From the NCBI GenBank assembly GCA_963777165.1, contig CAVZPO010000027.1, positions 221,070 to 285,069 of the forward strand: 64,000 bases of DNA, in the 5' to 3' direction. Both the position numbers and the translations under genes were made by a program. This document shows, one piece after another, positions 1 to 9,091 of the stretch; the stretch's first letter is position 1; each line of letters opens with the position of its first letter. Source of the stretch: DYJB01 sp963777165 (GTDB lineage: Bacteria > Chloroflexota > Anaerolineae > Anaerolineales > E44-bin32). The notes under the pieces are model-generated. The model saw only the letters and a list, made by a program, of their open reading frames with translations. It ran no database searches and was not told the DNA's origin.

Positions 1-1
1 C

Positions 2-97
2 GCTCGACAGGGTCGATTGCTGGCGACCTCGTTCCACCCCGAACTGACCGGGGACGAGCGCTTCCACCGGTACTTCCTGTCGCTGGTTGGAGGGTAG
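2..97 (+). CDS. pdxT: Pyridoxal 5'-phosphate synthase glutaminase subunit PdxT (3' end only)
   Basis: Only the last 31 codons are present; the gene enters from the left edge. The visible end carries the ATSFHPEL stretch that contains the catalytic His and Glu of class I glutamine amidotransferases in the PdxT/SNO family, followed by the usual RxHRYFL-type tail (here ERFHRYFLSL) and a TAG stop. PdxT releases ammonia from glutamine for the PdxS synthase in vitamin B6 synthesis. The next gene starts 7 bases after the stop, so the two are probably co-transcribed. Confidence 0.75.
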   Translation, partial: ARQGRLLATSFHPELTGDERFHRYFLSLVGG

Positions 98-103
98 CCA
101 CGT

Positions 104-1084
104 ATGATTCGGCCCTTCGACTGGCGCGACCTGTCCCTGCTCCATCGCCTTCGTCACCGCGGGCTGTGCCTCGATTCGCAGCTGGCCTATACCCGCGGCC
201 CCAACGTTCTGCAGTTCGCACTGCTCGACATGCTCAACCCCGGCCGCAGCGCTCACACGTTCGTCTTGCGTCCCGGCGGCCAGGCGGCGATCGGCCAGGT
301 CGTGCTCCCGCAAGGGCGCAACGGGGCGCACATCGCCTTCCTCAGCCCGGCCGATATCCTGGAGGACAGCCACGGCGCGGAGATGCTCGAAGCGATGGCC
401 CGCACCGGCGCCGAGCATGGTGCGCACAGCCTGATCGCCGAGGTGGATGAGCATTCGCCGGCCTTCGAATGCCTGCGGCGCTTCGGCTTTGCCATCTACT
501 CTCGCCAGCGAATCTGGGGCATGGCGTCGGACGCCATCCCCGCCGCTTTGGCCGGCGAACTCCCGTCCGAGGACGGCGCCGCATTGTGGCGGCCGGCCGC
601 CGCGGCCGACGAGCTGGCCATCTCCAGCCTGTACCTGAACCTCGTGCCGCCGCTCGTGCAGCAAGTCGAACCTCCGCCGACTCGACACGGCCCCGACCTG
701 GTGCACTGGCGCCAGGGCGAGTTGCTGGGATACCTGAACTTCAACGCGGGGCCACGCGGTGTGTGGATCCAGCCGTACTTCCATCCGGGGGCGGAAGACC
801 CGGACCGCCTCCTGGGCGCTTTCCTCTCCCATCTGGAAGACCGGCGACAGCGACCGCTGTACGTTTGCGTGCGGTCCTACCAGAGCTGGATGACGGCGCC
901 GCTGCGTGCGCTTCAATTTGAGGCGCTCGCCGACCAGGCCGTGATGGTCAAGCGGCTGGTGGTCAGCCTGCGCCAGGCCCAGCCGGCCGTCCTTCCGGCG
1001 CTGGAAGGCACGCTCCCCAAGCCGACGGCTCCCTTCACCCGGATCGAGGCCGAGGCTATGCCCGAAACCGAAGGGTGTCCATGA
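104..1084 (+). CDS. GNAT-like acetyltransferase domain protein
   Basis: A 326-residue cytoplasmic protein. Residues 1-140 have the pattern of a GNAT fold, with alternating strands and helices and a segment near residues 110-130 (SPAFECLRRFGF) like the C-terminal motif where GNAT enzymes read 'A..LY.K.GF'. The second half looks like a more degenerate second GNAT-like domain. The substrate cannot be read from the sequence. The stop codon overlaps the next start (ATGA), so it is translationally coupled to the R3H ATPase gene. The same gene order next to SpoIIIAA-like ATPases and tmk is my recollection for Chloroflexota and is not proven here. Confidence 0.6.
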   Translation: MIRPFDWRDLSLLHRLRHRGLCLDSQLAYTRGPNVLQFALLDMLNPGRSAHTFVLRPGGQAAIGQVVLPQGRNGAHIAFLSPADILEDSHGAEMLEAMARTGAEHGAHSLIAEVDEHSPAFECLRRFGFAIYSRQRIWGMASDAIPAALAGELPSEDGAALWRPAAAADELAISSLYLNLVPPLVQQVEPPPTRHGPDLVHWRQGELLGYLNFNAGPRGVWIQPYFHPGAEDPDRLLGAFLSHLEDRRQRPLYVCVRSYQSWMTAPLRALQFEALADQAVMVKRLVVSLRQAQPAVLPALEGTLPKPTAPFTRIEAEAMPETEGCP

Positions 1085-2685
1085 CCGTTCAGCAGCGCAT
1101 CACCGACAACCTGGACGTGATGCTCAGCGCGCTGCCGACGGCCATCGTCCAGCGCCTGACGGAGATCGACCGCTTCGACGAGCTGATGGAGGTGATCCTG
1201 GATGTCGGGCGCGTGCCGACGGCGCGCTACGTCGACGGCGAAAGCATGCTGCTCGAACGCGAGGTCGCCCGCGAGGATATCGATTTTGTCGTGGCGCGCA
1301 TCGGCGAGTTCGACGCCGACAACCGCGCCGGCATCGAACGCACGCTGCATCGGATCTCGGCGATCCGCAACCGCCATGCGCGCATCGTCGGACTGACCTG
1401 CCGCGTCGGCCGGGCCGTGTACGGCACGATCGACATCGTCGAGGACATCGTCACCAGCGGCAAGAGCGTGCTGCTGCTCGGGCGGCCGGGCGTCGGCAAG
1501 ACGACCATGCTGCGCGAGGCGGCCCGCATCCTGGCCGAGACCAAGCGCGTGGTGATTGTCGACACGTCCAACGAGATCGCCGGCGATGGCGACGTTCCCC
1601 ACCCGGCCATCGGGCGCGCCCGGCGTATGCAGGTGCGCGAACCCGTGCTGCAGCACGAGGTCATGATCGAGGCGGTCGAGAACCACAACCCCGAAGTGAT
1701 CGTCATCGACGAGATCGGTCGTGAACTGGAGGCCGTCGCCGCCCGCACGATCGCCGAACGCGGCGTGCAGTTGATCGGCACCGCCCACGGCAACTCCCTC
1801 GAGAACCTGCTGCTCAACCCGACGCTCTCCGATCTGGTGGGCGGAATCGAATCGGTCACCTTGTCCGACGAGGAAGCCCGCCGCCGGGGAACGCAGAAGA
1901 CCGTCCTCGAGCGGCGTGCCGCACCGACGTTCGACGTGCTGGTCGAGATCCAGGACCGCTGGGTGCTGGCCGTGCACCACGACGTGGCGTCGGCCGTCGA
2001 TGCCATGCTGCGCGGGCGGCCGCAGCCGCCGGAGGTGCGCAGCCTGGATGAGGCGGGCGAGGTGCGCGTCGATGTGGCCGCCCCGCCGCCCATCTCACCG
2101 TCGGCCCGCAGCGGTGAGGCCGGATACCGCCGGCAGGCGGCTGTGCCAAGCCTCAGCCAGGTTCCCGAGAGCGACCTGCCCTACTCCCCGACACCACCGC
2201 ACATCCCGGGCATGCCGCTCCAGCCGGTGCGCGTCTACGCCTACGGCGTGGCGCGCAACCGCCTGCGCCAGGCCGCTCGCCGGCTGCGCGTCCCCGCCAC
2301 GCTGGTTGATGAACCGGCCGAAGCCGGCGTGATCGTCACGCTGCGCGCCTACTACCGCCGACACCAGAAGTTGATCGCCGACGCCGAGGCGCGCCGCATT
2401 CCGGTGTATGTGCTGCGCGCCAACACCGTCGGCCAGATGGAGTCGTTCCTGACCGACCTGTTCAACCTGGAGGCCGCGCCGGTGCAGGACCCGGGGCTGG
2501 AAGGTGCGCTGCAGGAGACGCAGCAGGCGATCCAGAATGTTCTCAACGGGGCGCGCTCGACCGATCTGGCGCCGGCCTCGGCCTACATCCGTCGCCTGCA
2601 GCACCAGCTCGCCCGACAGGCCAACCTGGTATCGCATTCGTACGGCAAGGAGCCGCACCGCCGGGTGCGCATCTTCCGCGAATGA
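1081..2685 (+). CDS. R3H domain-containing AAA ATPase (SpoIIIAA-like)
   Basis: A 534-residue single-stranded nucleic-acid-binding ATPase. Residues about 1-300 form a SpoIIIAA/secretion-ATPase-like core with Walker A GRPGVGKTT (about 134-142), Walker B VIVIDEIGREL (about 205) and a conserved IGTAHGN segment. The C-terminal region ends in an R3H domain (IRRLQHQLARQ to RRVRIF), a fold that binds single-stranded DNA or RNA. The start is placed at the ATG inside the ATGA overlap; a GTG two codons earlier (1075) is possible. The protein ends in another ATGA overlap with tmk, so the three genes form one tight operon. The exact cellular role of this family is not established. Confidence 0.85.
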   Translation: MTVQQRITDNLDVMLSALPTAIVQRLTEIDRFDELMEVILDVGRVPTARYVDGESMLLEREVAREDIDFVVARIGEFDADNRAGIERTLHRISAIRNRHARIVGLTCRVGRAVYGTIDIVEDIVTSGKSVLLLGRPGVGKTTMLREAARILAETKRVVIVDTSNEIAGDGDVPHPAIGRARRMQVREPVLQHEVMIEAVENHNPEVIVIDEIGRELEAVAARTIAERGVQLIGTAHGNSLENLLLNPTLSDLVGGIESVTLSDEEARRRGTQKTVLERRAAPTFDVLVEIQDRWVLAVHHDVASAVDAMLRGRPQPPEVRSLDEAGEVRVDVAAPPPISPSARSGEAGYRRQAAVPSLSQVPESDLPYSPTPPHIPGMPLQPVRVYAYGVARNRLRQAARRLRVPATLVDEPAEAGVIVTLRAYYRRHQKLIADAEARRIPVYVLRANTVGQMESFLTDLFNLEAAPVQDPGLEGALQETQQAIQNVLNGARSTDLAPASAYIRRLQHQLARQANLVSHSYGKEPHRRVRIFRE

Positions 2686-3299
2686 GCCTGTTCATCAGCC
2701 TCGAGGGGCCGGACGGGGGCGGCAAGTCGACGCAGGCGCGTCGGCTGGTGGAACACCTGCAGTCTCGCGGGCTGAACGTATTGCTCACGCGCGAGCCGGG
2801 CGGCACGCCCATCGGCGATGAGATCCGACGCACGCTGATGGACCTGGGCAACACCGGCATGCACCCGCGAACCGAGATCCTGCTCTTCTCGGCTTCGCGC
2901 GCCCAGATCGTCCACCAGGTCATCCGGCCGCAGCTCGAGTCCGACGGGATCGTGGTGTGCGACCGGTTCTATGACTCCACGCTGGCCTATCAGGGTTATG
3001 GTCACGGGCTCGACCTAGCTGCCCTGCGAGCGATCACCGAATTCGCCACCGGCGGATTGCGCCCGGACCTGACGCTGCTGCTCGACCTGCCGGCCGAGGC
3101 GGGCCTGCAGCGCCGAAAGAGCGGGGGGCAATGGAACCGGCTCGACGCCTACGACCTCGCCTTCCATCAACGCGTGCGCCAGGGCTACTTCGAGCTGGCG
3201 GCGGCCGAGCCGGCGCGCTGGGTTAAGGTCGACGCCACGCAGCCATTCGACGCCGTCCAGGCGGAGCTGCGCAGGATCGTCGATCAGCGCCTGAAGTAG
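2682..3299 (+). CDS. tmk: Thymidylate kinase
   Basis: A 205-residue cytoplasmic kinase that phosphorylates dTMP to dTDP, an essential step in dTTP synthesis. The P-loop is EGPDGGGKST (residues 8-17), the DRFYDSTLAYQGYG segment carries the DRx motif and nucleotide-binding residues, and the length is typical. The start overlaps the previous stop by four bases. A hairpin about 30 bases after the stop probably ends the transcript. Confidence 0.95.
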   Translation: MSLFISLEGPDGGGKSTQARRLVEHLQSRGLNVLLTREPGGTPIGDEIRRTLMDLGNTGMHPRTEILLFSASRAQIVHQVIRPQLESDGIVVCDRFYDSTLAYQGYGHGLDLAALRAITEFATGGLRPDLTLLLDLPAEAGLQRRKSGGQWNRLDAYDLAFHQRVRQGYFELAAAEPARWVKVDATQPFDAVQAELRRIVDQRLK

Positions 3300-3331
3300 C
3301 CCATCTGCCACCGAAATCGACCCGGACGACA

Positions 3332-3366
3332 GTGACACGCGGCAAAGCCACGTGTCACGTCTTGTC
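3332..3366. terminator. Probable intrinsic terminator between tmk and the lipoprotein gene
   Basis: An inverted repeat with arms GTGACACG and CGTGTCAC (extended inside by GGC/GCC) around an AAA loop, followed by a T-rich GTCTTGTCT run on the plus strand. It sits between two convergent genes and could serve both directions. Confidence 0.6.
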
Positions 3367-3485
3367 TGAACAGTACTCGTGCGCCCGCAGCCGGATCGAA
3401 GACGAGTACCTCCACGGGAAATGCGACCGGACCGCCGCGCCGGACGCCCGGCGCGTCAGGTTGCCACATGCCTGGTCGTGTCGGT

Positions 3486-4586
3486 CTACGGAAGTCCCGA
3501 GGCGCGGGCCGCGTCGAGGAAGGTCTGCCACGCCTCTTTGGGCGTCCCGTCCGCCTGCCGCAGACCGAGGCTGCACAAGAAGGCCTCGAAGCCGGCGTCG
3601 CGCAGGCCGTAGTAATTCTGCAATTGGCTGCACATCTCGGCCGTCAGGTCATGCAGCAGGAAGTAGTTCAGGAAGGGGATACGTTCAGCCTCGAATTGCC
3701 ACGCCAGGAAGGCCTGTTCGACGAATTCCGCCTGGGCGCGCTCGGAACTCCCCAGACTTTCGGATGAGGGATAGCCGACCTCCTGCAGGATGACCGGGCG
3801 GCCGCCGGCCATCTCGACCATACGCGGGAAGTCCGAAAGCGGCGCGTCCGGCGTCCGGGCGCGGAAGCCGGCCTCCAGCGGGTAGTAGGTAAAGATCAGG
3901 AGCTCGCGGCCGGCGGTGAGGGCTTCCACCTGCTCGGCGTTGATGCCGGTCGCTCCGTCGTAAGTGATGGTCGTCCCGACCTGGATCCACGGCGCGACGG
4001 AATGGACGTAGGCCGAAGCGTCATCGAGGAAGGAGCGGTAGGCATCCCATTCCTCGGGGTGCTCGCCAAGGTAGACGTCGACCTCATTGCCGATCGAAAG
4101 GTAGTGCACGTGCCGGTCGAGGATTGGCGCCAGCGCGTCGATCAGACGGTGGAAACGCACCTGCATCTCAACCGAGTCGAAGGGTTCTTCGAGGAGATCG
4201 GCCGGAACCTCACGGCCGGTTGTATTGATCAGCTGCAGCCCGATTAGTAGCGTGAGATCCTGCGAGCGGCCGAGGAAGTCCAGATCCTCTTGTGGCTCGC
4301 TCAGGTTGAACGCCCCCGACTCGCTTTCCAGGCTGCTCCAGCGCCAGTCGGCGAAGGCGCCGCGCGCGCCGGCCTCGAAGGCCAGCCCGGTCGCCTCCAG
4401 CCACTCGCGTGCCGTCGGCTCGGGGATCAGGCGTGGGGATGCTGAAATCGAGAGCACACGCGCCGCGGGCGGTGCAGGCGACGGGGTGGGGGGCTCGTTC
4501 ACCGGAGCAGGGGCCGACCGACCGCAAGCCAGGCCGGCCGCCAGCAGCGCGATGGCAGAGAGCGGAAGGAGGGCGCGAGGCCTCAC
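3486..4586 (-). CDS. Lipoprotein with glycoside-hydrolase-like (clan A TIM barrel) domain
   Basis: A 366-residue predicted lipoprotein. From the chosen GTG start (AGGAGC-like ribosome site nearby) the protein begins VRPRALLPL and runs through a hydrophobic stretch to a lipobox Cys at residue 21 (GLAC). An ATG at 4655 would add 23 residues and bury the signal peptide. The mature part resembles clan GH-A glycosidases: YLSIGNEVD holds the Asn-Glu of the acid/base strand and PVILQEVGYPS holds the second catalytic Glu. A Pro/Ala linker follows the Cys. The substrate is unknown; an endo-galactanase or glucosidase-type activity is only a guess. It acts on the cell surface. Confidence 0.6.
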   Translation of the reverse strand: MRPRALLPLSAIALLAAGLACGRSAPAPVNEPPTPSPAPPAARVLSISASPRLIPEPTAREWLEATGLAFEAGARGAFADWRWSSLESESGAFNLSEPQEDLDFLGRSQDLTLLIGLQLINTTGREVPADLLEEPFDSVEMQVRFHRLIDALAPILDRHVHYLSIGNEVDVYLGEHPEEWDAYRSFLDDASAYVHSVAPWIQVGTTITYDGATGINAEQVEALTAGRELLIFTYYPLEAGFRARTPDAPLSDFPRMVEMAGGRPVILQEVGYPSSESLGSSERAQAEFVEQAFLAWQFEAERIPFLNYFLLHDLTAEMCSQLQNYYGLRDAGFEAFLCSLGLRQADGTPKEAWQTFLDAARASGLP

Positions 4587-4718
4587 GCGGCATGCTCCGT
4601 GGGTGCGAAGTGGGGCAGGGCCCCGTGACTCCGGGATGAGGTTCGTCATCACCAACTAGCCATACAGGGCTGGTCGGCGGCGAGTTGCAGTTCGATCCTG
4701 GGCCGGGTTCGTTGGCGT

Positions 4719-5108
4719 TCAGCCTTCGAAGTCATCGGTCCCGCCACCGCCACCCAGATCGGGGATGTCCTTCTCGATTTCCTCCGGGCTCTCGCCGGCG
4801 TCTAGCCGATCGACGACCTCGTCGAACTCGGCCGGCATATCCTCGCCCATCTCGCTTCCCATGCGGCGCATCATCCGTGCGACCGAGCGAGGGTCGTTCT
4901 CGTCGACATCACCCCAGTCGCCAGGATCGGCGAGCGTGTCGAGCCGGGACTCTTCCGAGCGGGCGAAGCGCACCCGCCCGATGCGGCGCTCGAGCCGCCC
5001 GCCGCCGCACTGCGGGCAGACGACCGGCAGGCGGCCGTATTCCTCGTAGGTCTGGTAGATCGCCACGCGCCGGCGGCAATCGAGACAGCGGTACTCGTAC
5101 GTTGGCAT
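4719..5108 (-). CDS. FmdB-family zinc ribbon protein
   Basis: A 129-residue protein starting MPTYEYRCLDCRR, the signature of the FmdB/CxxC regulatory family, with a zinc ribbon formed by the CLDC and CPQC pairs (residues 8-11 and 33-36). The acidic C-terminal half is low complexity and ends in a glycine-rich tail. Members are proposed regulators but have no firm function. A TATAAT box lies 19 bases upstream of the start on the minus strand and overlaps the promoter of gmk on the other strand. Confidence 0.8.
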   Translation of the reverse strand: MPTYEYRCLDCRRRVAIYQTYEEYGRLPVVCPQCGGGRLERRIGRVRFARSEESRLDTLADPGDWGDVDENDPRSVARMMRRMGSEMGEDMPAEFDEVVDRLDAGESPEEIEKDIPDLGGGGGTDDFEG

Positions 5109-5127
5109 GTCCGTCTCCCGACCCTGG

Positions 5128-5135
5128 ATTATACT
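5128..5135. promoter_or_regulatory. Overlapping bidirectional -10 elements (FmdB-like gene / gmk)
   Basis: The bases 5128-5135 read ATTATACT. On the minus strand 5128-5133 is a perfect TATAAT for the FmdB-like gene; on the plus strand 5130-5135 is TATACT for gmk. Transcription would start about 7 bases beyond each box, giving short leaders in both directions. Confidence 0.6.
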
Positions 5136-5169
5136 GAGGCCTCGCGAGGCGCCGGCCGTGGCTCACCCG

Positions 5170-5775
5170 ATGATTCCCCCACTACATTCACCGCTGCTGA
5201 TCGTGATCTCGGGCCCGTCCGGCGTGGGCAAGGACACCGTGCTCGAGCGCATGAAGGAGCGCGGGCTCCCATTTCACTTCGTGGTCACCGCCACCACTCG
5301 CCCGCGGCGAGCGGGCGAGGTGGACGGCCAGGACTACTTCTTCCTGACACACGATCAGTTCGCCGAGATGATCGAGCACAACGAGCTCCTCGAGCACGCC
5401 ATCGTCTACAACGACTACAAGGGCATCCCCAAGCGGCAGGTGCGGGAAGCATTGTCCAGCGGCCAGGACGTCGTCATGCGCATCGACGTGCAAGGCGCGG
5501 AGACCATCCGCGGCCTGTGTCCAGACGCGCTGCTCATCTTTCTGTCCACGGGCACCGAAGAGGAACTGGTCGAACGGCTGTCGCAGCGCAAGACCGAGAC
5601 GCCCGAAGGGTTGAAGCTGCGAATCGCAACGGCACGCCAGGAGCTGCGGCGGATCGAGCTGTTCGACTATTTCGTCGTCAACGCCGACCTGCAGCTTGAC
5701 GCGGCGGTCGATTCGATCGTGGCGATCATCGAGGCCGAGCACCACCGCACACGACCGCGGCGGGTCACGCTGTGA
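5170..5775 (+). CDS. gmk: Guanylate kinase
   Basis: Phosphorylates GMP to GDP. From the chosen ATG the protein has 201 residues, with P-loop GPSGVGKDT near residues 13-21, the TTRPRRAGEVDGQDY segment that binds GMP, and the VMRIDVQGAETI motif. An upstream ATG at 5107 is rejected because the -10 box at 5130-5135 lies downstream of it; a GTG at 5158 is a plausible alternative. The stop overlaps the rhomboid gene start (GTGA). Confidence 0.93.
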   Translation: MIPPLHSPLLIVISGPSGVGKDTVLERMKERGLPFHFVVTATTRPRRAGEVDGQDYFFLTHDQFAEMIEHNELLEHAIVYNDYKGIPKRQVREALSSGQDVVMRIDVQGAETIRGLCPDALLIFLSTGTEEELVERLSQRKTETPEGLKLRIATARQELRRIELFDYFVVNADLQLDAAVDSIVAIIEAEHHRTRPRRVTL

Positions 5776-6560
5776 GTTATCCGCCTCCGCCCCCGGCAGG
5801 CATTCCAGGCTCCGCCGCCGGCGCACCTCCCGCACCACTTCCCCCGACGATCCTGCAGCGCGTGCAGCGATTCCCCGCCACCTTCGGGTTGATCGGGGTG
5901 ACCGTCCTGGTCTTCGCCGCCCAGTGGCTGGGGAATGCGCTGGTGGGCGCCGACGTGGTCTTGTACTACGGGGCGAAGATCAACGATCAACTGGCGGCAG
6001 GCCAGGCCTGGCGGCTGATTACACCGGTATTCCTTCACGCAAGCCTGCTGCACATCGGTGTGAACATGTACTCCCTGTGGGCGCTCGGGCCTGCCGTGGA
6101 GCGTTTCTTCGGGCATGGGCGGTTCCTGGCCATCTACTTGCTGGCCGGAATCAGCGGCGTCCTGCTCAGCCTGGTGATGAGCCCCAACCCATCCGTGGGC
6201 GCCTCGGGGGCGATCTTCGGGTTGCTGGGCGCACTGGCCGCTTTCCTGTATCTGCACCGGGCTACCTTCGGCCAGTTCGGCGCCGTGCAGCTGCGCCAGC
6301 TCCTGTTCGTGGCCCTCATCAATCTAGGGCTGGGCCTCTCCCCCGGGATCGATAACTGGGGGCACGTCGGCGGGATGCTGGCCGGTGCAGGGCTGGCGTG
6401 GTTTCTTGGGCCGCGCTTCACCACGGCCCTCCTGCCCGACGGCCGTCCGCGCCTCGTGGATCAGCGCCCGCGGGAGGAACTGACCGTGCGCCTGGCGCTT
6501 GCCCTGGCGGCGGTCTTGATCCTCTCGATCGTGGCGATGATGAACGCCAAGGGCACCTAG
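5772..6560 (+). CDS. Rhomboid-family intramembrane serine protease
   Basis: A 262-residue polytopic membrane protein with a proline-rich N-terminus and six or seven hydrophobic segments. The catalytic Ser is in SVGASGAIFGLLG and the catalytic His in DNWGHVGGMLAG, the two hallmark motifs of active rhomboids. It cleaves transmembrane substrates within the bilayer. GTG start, coupled to gmk by a four-base overlap. Confidence 0.9.
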   Translation: MSYPPPPPAGIPGSAAGAPPAPLPPTILQRVQRFPATFGLIGVTVLVFAAQWLGNALVGADVVLYYGAKINDQLAAGQAWRLITPVFLHASLLHIGVNMYSLWALGPAVERFFGHGRFLAIYLLAGISGVLLSLVMSPNPSVGASGAIFGLLGALAAFLYLHRATFGQFGAVQLRQLLFVALINLGLGLSPGIDNWGHVGGMLAGAGLAWFLGPRFTTALLPDGRPRLVDQRPREELTVRLALALAAVLILSIVAMMNAKGT

Positions 6561-6797
6561 CCAACCTCCTTGCCGCCACGAGGAGCAGGGAAGGCACGGC
6601 CGCCGAAGAACCCCACTGCTTGCAGTTTCGATCGCTGCAGGTGCTCACTCAGGCTCAAGACGGTATCCCCCGCGCGGGTGAGATGCCCGGGCGAGTCAAC
6701 GTCCCCGCGATTGACCCTCGCACCTTGAAGAACCCTGTTGACTCGGAGCGCTCTTTCGTCAATAGTAGAAACGCTGACGGGTCACGGGGGGATAGTC

Positions 6798-8966
6798 ATG
6801 ACCCATGCGGTGCCATTCCTGCGCCCGGCCGGTGGGCTGCTGGCCGCCGGGTTTCTCGTTCCCCTGCTCTTCTTCCCGCCTCCTCGGCCGCCCCTCAGAG
6901 ATTCGATCCCGCCAGTGACGGCCTCTCCAGCTGACGCCGACCTACCGGCGACCGAGAACCCCGTACTTTCCGAAACGCTGTCACCAGCAGACGATGATCT
7001 GAAGGCGACTGAAACTGCCGTCCCGTCCGCAGCGCCCTCACCCACAGACGTTGATCTGCCCACACCACTTCCGGCCGAGACCTCCACCGAAGACGCTGGA
7101 GTCCCGTCACCCACTCCAACGGCAGCCGATACGGAGACACCGGTTACTATCGACACCTTCACGCCGACCCTCGAGGCCTCCTCCACACCGACCTATACGC
7201 CGGAGCCCGTCGACCCGAGCCTCACCCCGTCGGAGTCGCCGACCGCCACCTCGACGCACACGCCGACCGCGACGCTGCCCGTCGACCCCGGACCCACGCC
7301 CTTCGCGCCGATGGCCGTGATGATCAACGAGGTTGCCTGGCCCGGAACGGCCGCATCGTCCAACGACGAGTGGATCGAGTTGTTCAACCCCGGCCCATCT
7401 TCGATCGACTTGCACGGTTGGCGATTGACCGACGGCGACGACGTGCGCGTCACCCTCCAGGGCACAATCCCCGGGTACGGCTTGTACCTGCTCGAGCGCA
7501 CGGACGATACGACGGTCCTCGACCTCGCCGCCGACCAGATCTATACCGGCGCATTGAGCAACAGCGGCGAGAGCCTGGAGTTGGTCGATCCCTCGGGGAA
7601 AGTGATCGACACTGCCAACGCCGATGGCGGAGGGTGGCCCGCCGGCAGCGCTGCCTCCCATGCCAGCATGGAGCGACTCGCCGGAGAAGATGGGCCCGGG
7701 GCCTGGCGAACGTTCACCGGGTGTTGGAGCACCGGCGTTGATGCCGCGGGGGCGCCGGTGGCCGGCACGCCGCGCAATCCCAATTCGATCCCGTGCCTCT
7801 CGGCCACAGCCTCACCCACGCTTCCTACCGCCTCTGCCTCGCCCACTTCATCCGCCACGCCCACCCTGACGCCGTCACCGCAGCCTACGCCCGCCGCCTC
7901 GCTATCCATCCTGATCAATGAGGTCGCCTGGGGCGGAACGATCGCCGACTCCAGCGACGAGTGGATCGAGCTGCATAATCCCGGCCCCGATCCCGTCGAC
8001 CTGCACGGCTGGCGGTTGACGGATGAGGACGACCTGCACGTCACCCTGCAGGGGTCGATTCCGCCGTACGGGTTCTTCCTGCTCGAACGCACGGACGATC
8101 ATCCGGTGGCAGACGTGGCTGCCGATCAGATCTACACCGGCGGGCTGAACAACGACGGCGAGTCGCTTTGGCTGCTGGACCCGGCCGGCGCCGTGATCGA
8201 CTCGGCCAACGGGGACGGCGGCGGATGGCCGGCAGGAAATGGAGCCGCACGGCACAGCATGGAGCGCCGCGGCGGGGAGGATCGTTCCGGCAACTGGGGG
8301 ACCTTTCCCGGTTATGGCGGCGTGGGCCACGATTCGTCCGGAAACCGAATCGGCGGCACGCCGCGTTATCCCAACGCCATCAACTTGCCGGCGCCTGCTC
8401 CCACCCACATCCCCAGCCGCTTGGTGATCAATGAAGTTCTCATCCGCCCACATTACGACTGGGAAGGCACCGGCGGGGTATCGCCAAATGACGAGTTCAT
8501 CGAGATCTACAACGCCGGGGACCTGCCCGTTCACCTGCTCGGTTGGATGCTCGACGATGCCGAGGGCGCAGGCTCGAAGCCCTTCACGCTCTCGGACAGC
8601 GTCCTCCCGGCGCACGAATTCCGTGCCTACTTCCGGTCTCGTACACACCTGGCACTCAACGACACGGGCGACACCGTCCGCCTGCTCGAGCCCGGCGGGC
8701 GCGTCGTCGATCAGATCGCTTACCTCAAGGTCCGCGCTTACAACCTGTCCTACGGCCGCCTGCCCGATGGCGGTCACCATCTCTTCTACGGCTTGTGGCC
8801 GACCGCCGGGCTCCCTAACATCCTCTTCGTTGAACCCAGGCTGCCACTGCTGATCCAGGACACCTTCGACTGCCCGGCGGGTCACCTGCATCCGCTGCTC
8901 GCTCAGTTTCCAACTCTTCCCCTGGCAAGGCTCCACGCCACGACTCCCCTCCTGATTTGCCCCTGA
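6798..8966 (+). CDS. Secreted protein with three lamin-tail domains
   Basis: A 722-residue exported protein. The chosen ATG follows a GGGGGG ribosome site and gives a signal peptide (MTHAVPFLRPAGG then a hydrophobic stretch); a TTG at 6738 is the longest but less likely start. Residues about 30-170 are Thr/Pro/Ser-rich spacer. Three lamin-tail (LTD) domains follow at about 172-300, 369-500 and 542-660, each with INEV near its start and a (D)EWIEL or NDEFIEI strand. Domains 1 and 2 are close copies at DNA level, 591 bp apart. LTD domains in bacteria are found on secreted and surface proteins and are thought to mediate adhesion or nuclease targeting. No catalytic domain is visible. A TTGACT at 6738 could be the -35 of its promoter. 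Confidence 0.82.
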   Translation: MTHAVPFLRPAGGLLAAGFLVPLLFFPPPRPPLRDSIPPVTASPADADLPATENPVLSETLSPADDDLKATETAVPSAAPSPTDVDLPTPLPAETSTEDAGVPSPTPTAADTETPVTIDTFTPTLEASSTPTYTPEPVDPSLTPSESPTATSTHTPTATLPVDPGPTPFAPMAVMINEVAWPGTAASSNDEWIELFNPGPSSIDLHGWRLTDGDDVRVTLQGTIPGYGLYLLERTDDTTVLDLAADQIYTGALSNSGESLELVDPSGKVIDTANADGGGWPAGSAASHASMERLAGEDGPGAWRTFTGCWSTGVDAAGAPVAGTPRNPNSIPCLSATASPTLPTASASPTSSATPTLTPSPQPTPAASLSILINEVAWGGTIADSSDEWIELHNPGPDPVDLHGWRLTDEDDLHVTLQGSIPPYGFFLLERTDDHPVADVAADQIYTGGLNNDGESLWLLDPAGAVIDSANGDGGGWPAGNGAARHSMERRGGEDRSGNWGTFPGYGGVGHDSSGNRIGGTPRYPNAINLPAPAPTHIPSRLVINEVLIRPHYDWEGTGGVSPNDEFIEIYNAGDLPVHLLGWMLDDAEGAGSKPFTLSDSVLPAHEFRAYFRSRTHLALNDTGDTVRLLEPGGRVVDQIAYLKVRAYNLSYGRLPDGGHHLFYGLWPTAGLPNILFVEPRLPLLIQDTFDCPAGHLHPLLAQFPTLPLARLHATTPLLICP

Positions 8967-8981
8967 TTCTCCTGGCGGGTC

Positions 8982-9047
8982 TTTCACATGCCTTTCATGC
9001 AGACCGGGTCCATTAGTATTCGCCTTTCACTCTCGGGGGCGTAGGCT
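8982..9047 (+). promoter_or_regulatory. Pho-box-like promoter array for the repeat-domain gene
   Basis: Two direct repeats 11 bp apart (TTTCAC at 8982, TTTCAT at 8993), a third TTTCAC at 9025, and a -10-like TAGGCT at 9042-9047. The last repeat starts exactly 17 bases before the -10 start. Direct repeats at 11-bp spacing, with the last one in place of a normal -35, are the hallmark of OmpR/PhoB-type activation. A second copy with the same spacing lies at 10225-10290. Confidence 0.55.
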
Positions 9048-9091
9048 GAAGGCAGAAGCTAGAGCCGAGTGGACACGTGAAGGAGGCAGCT

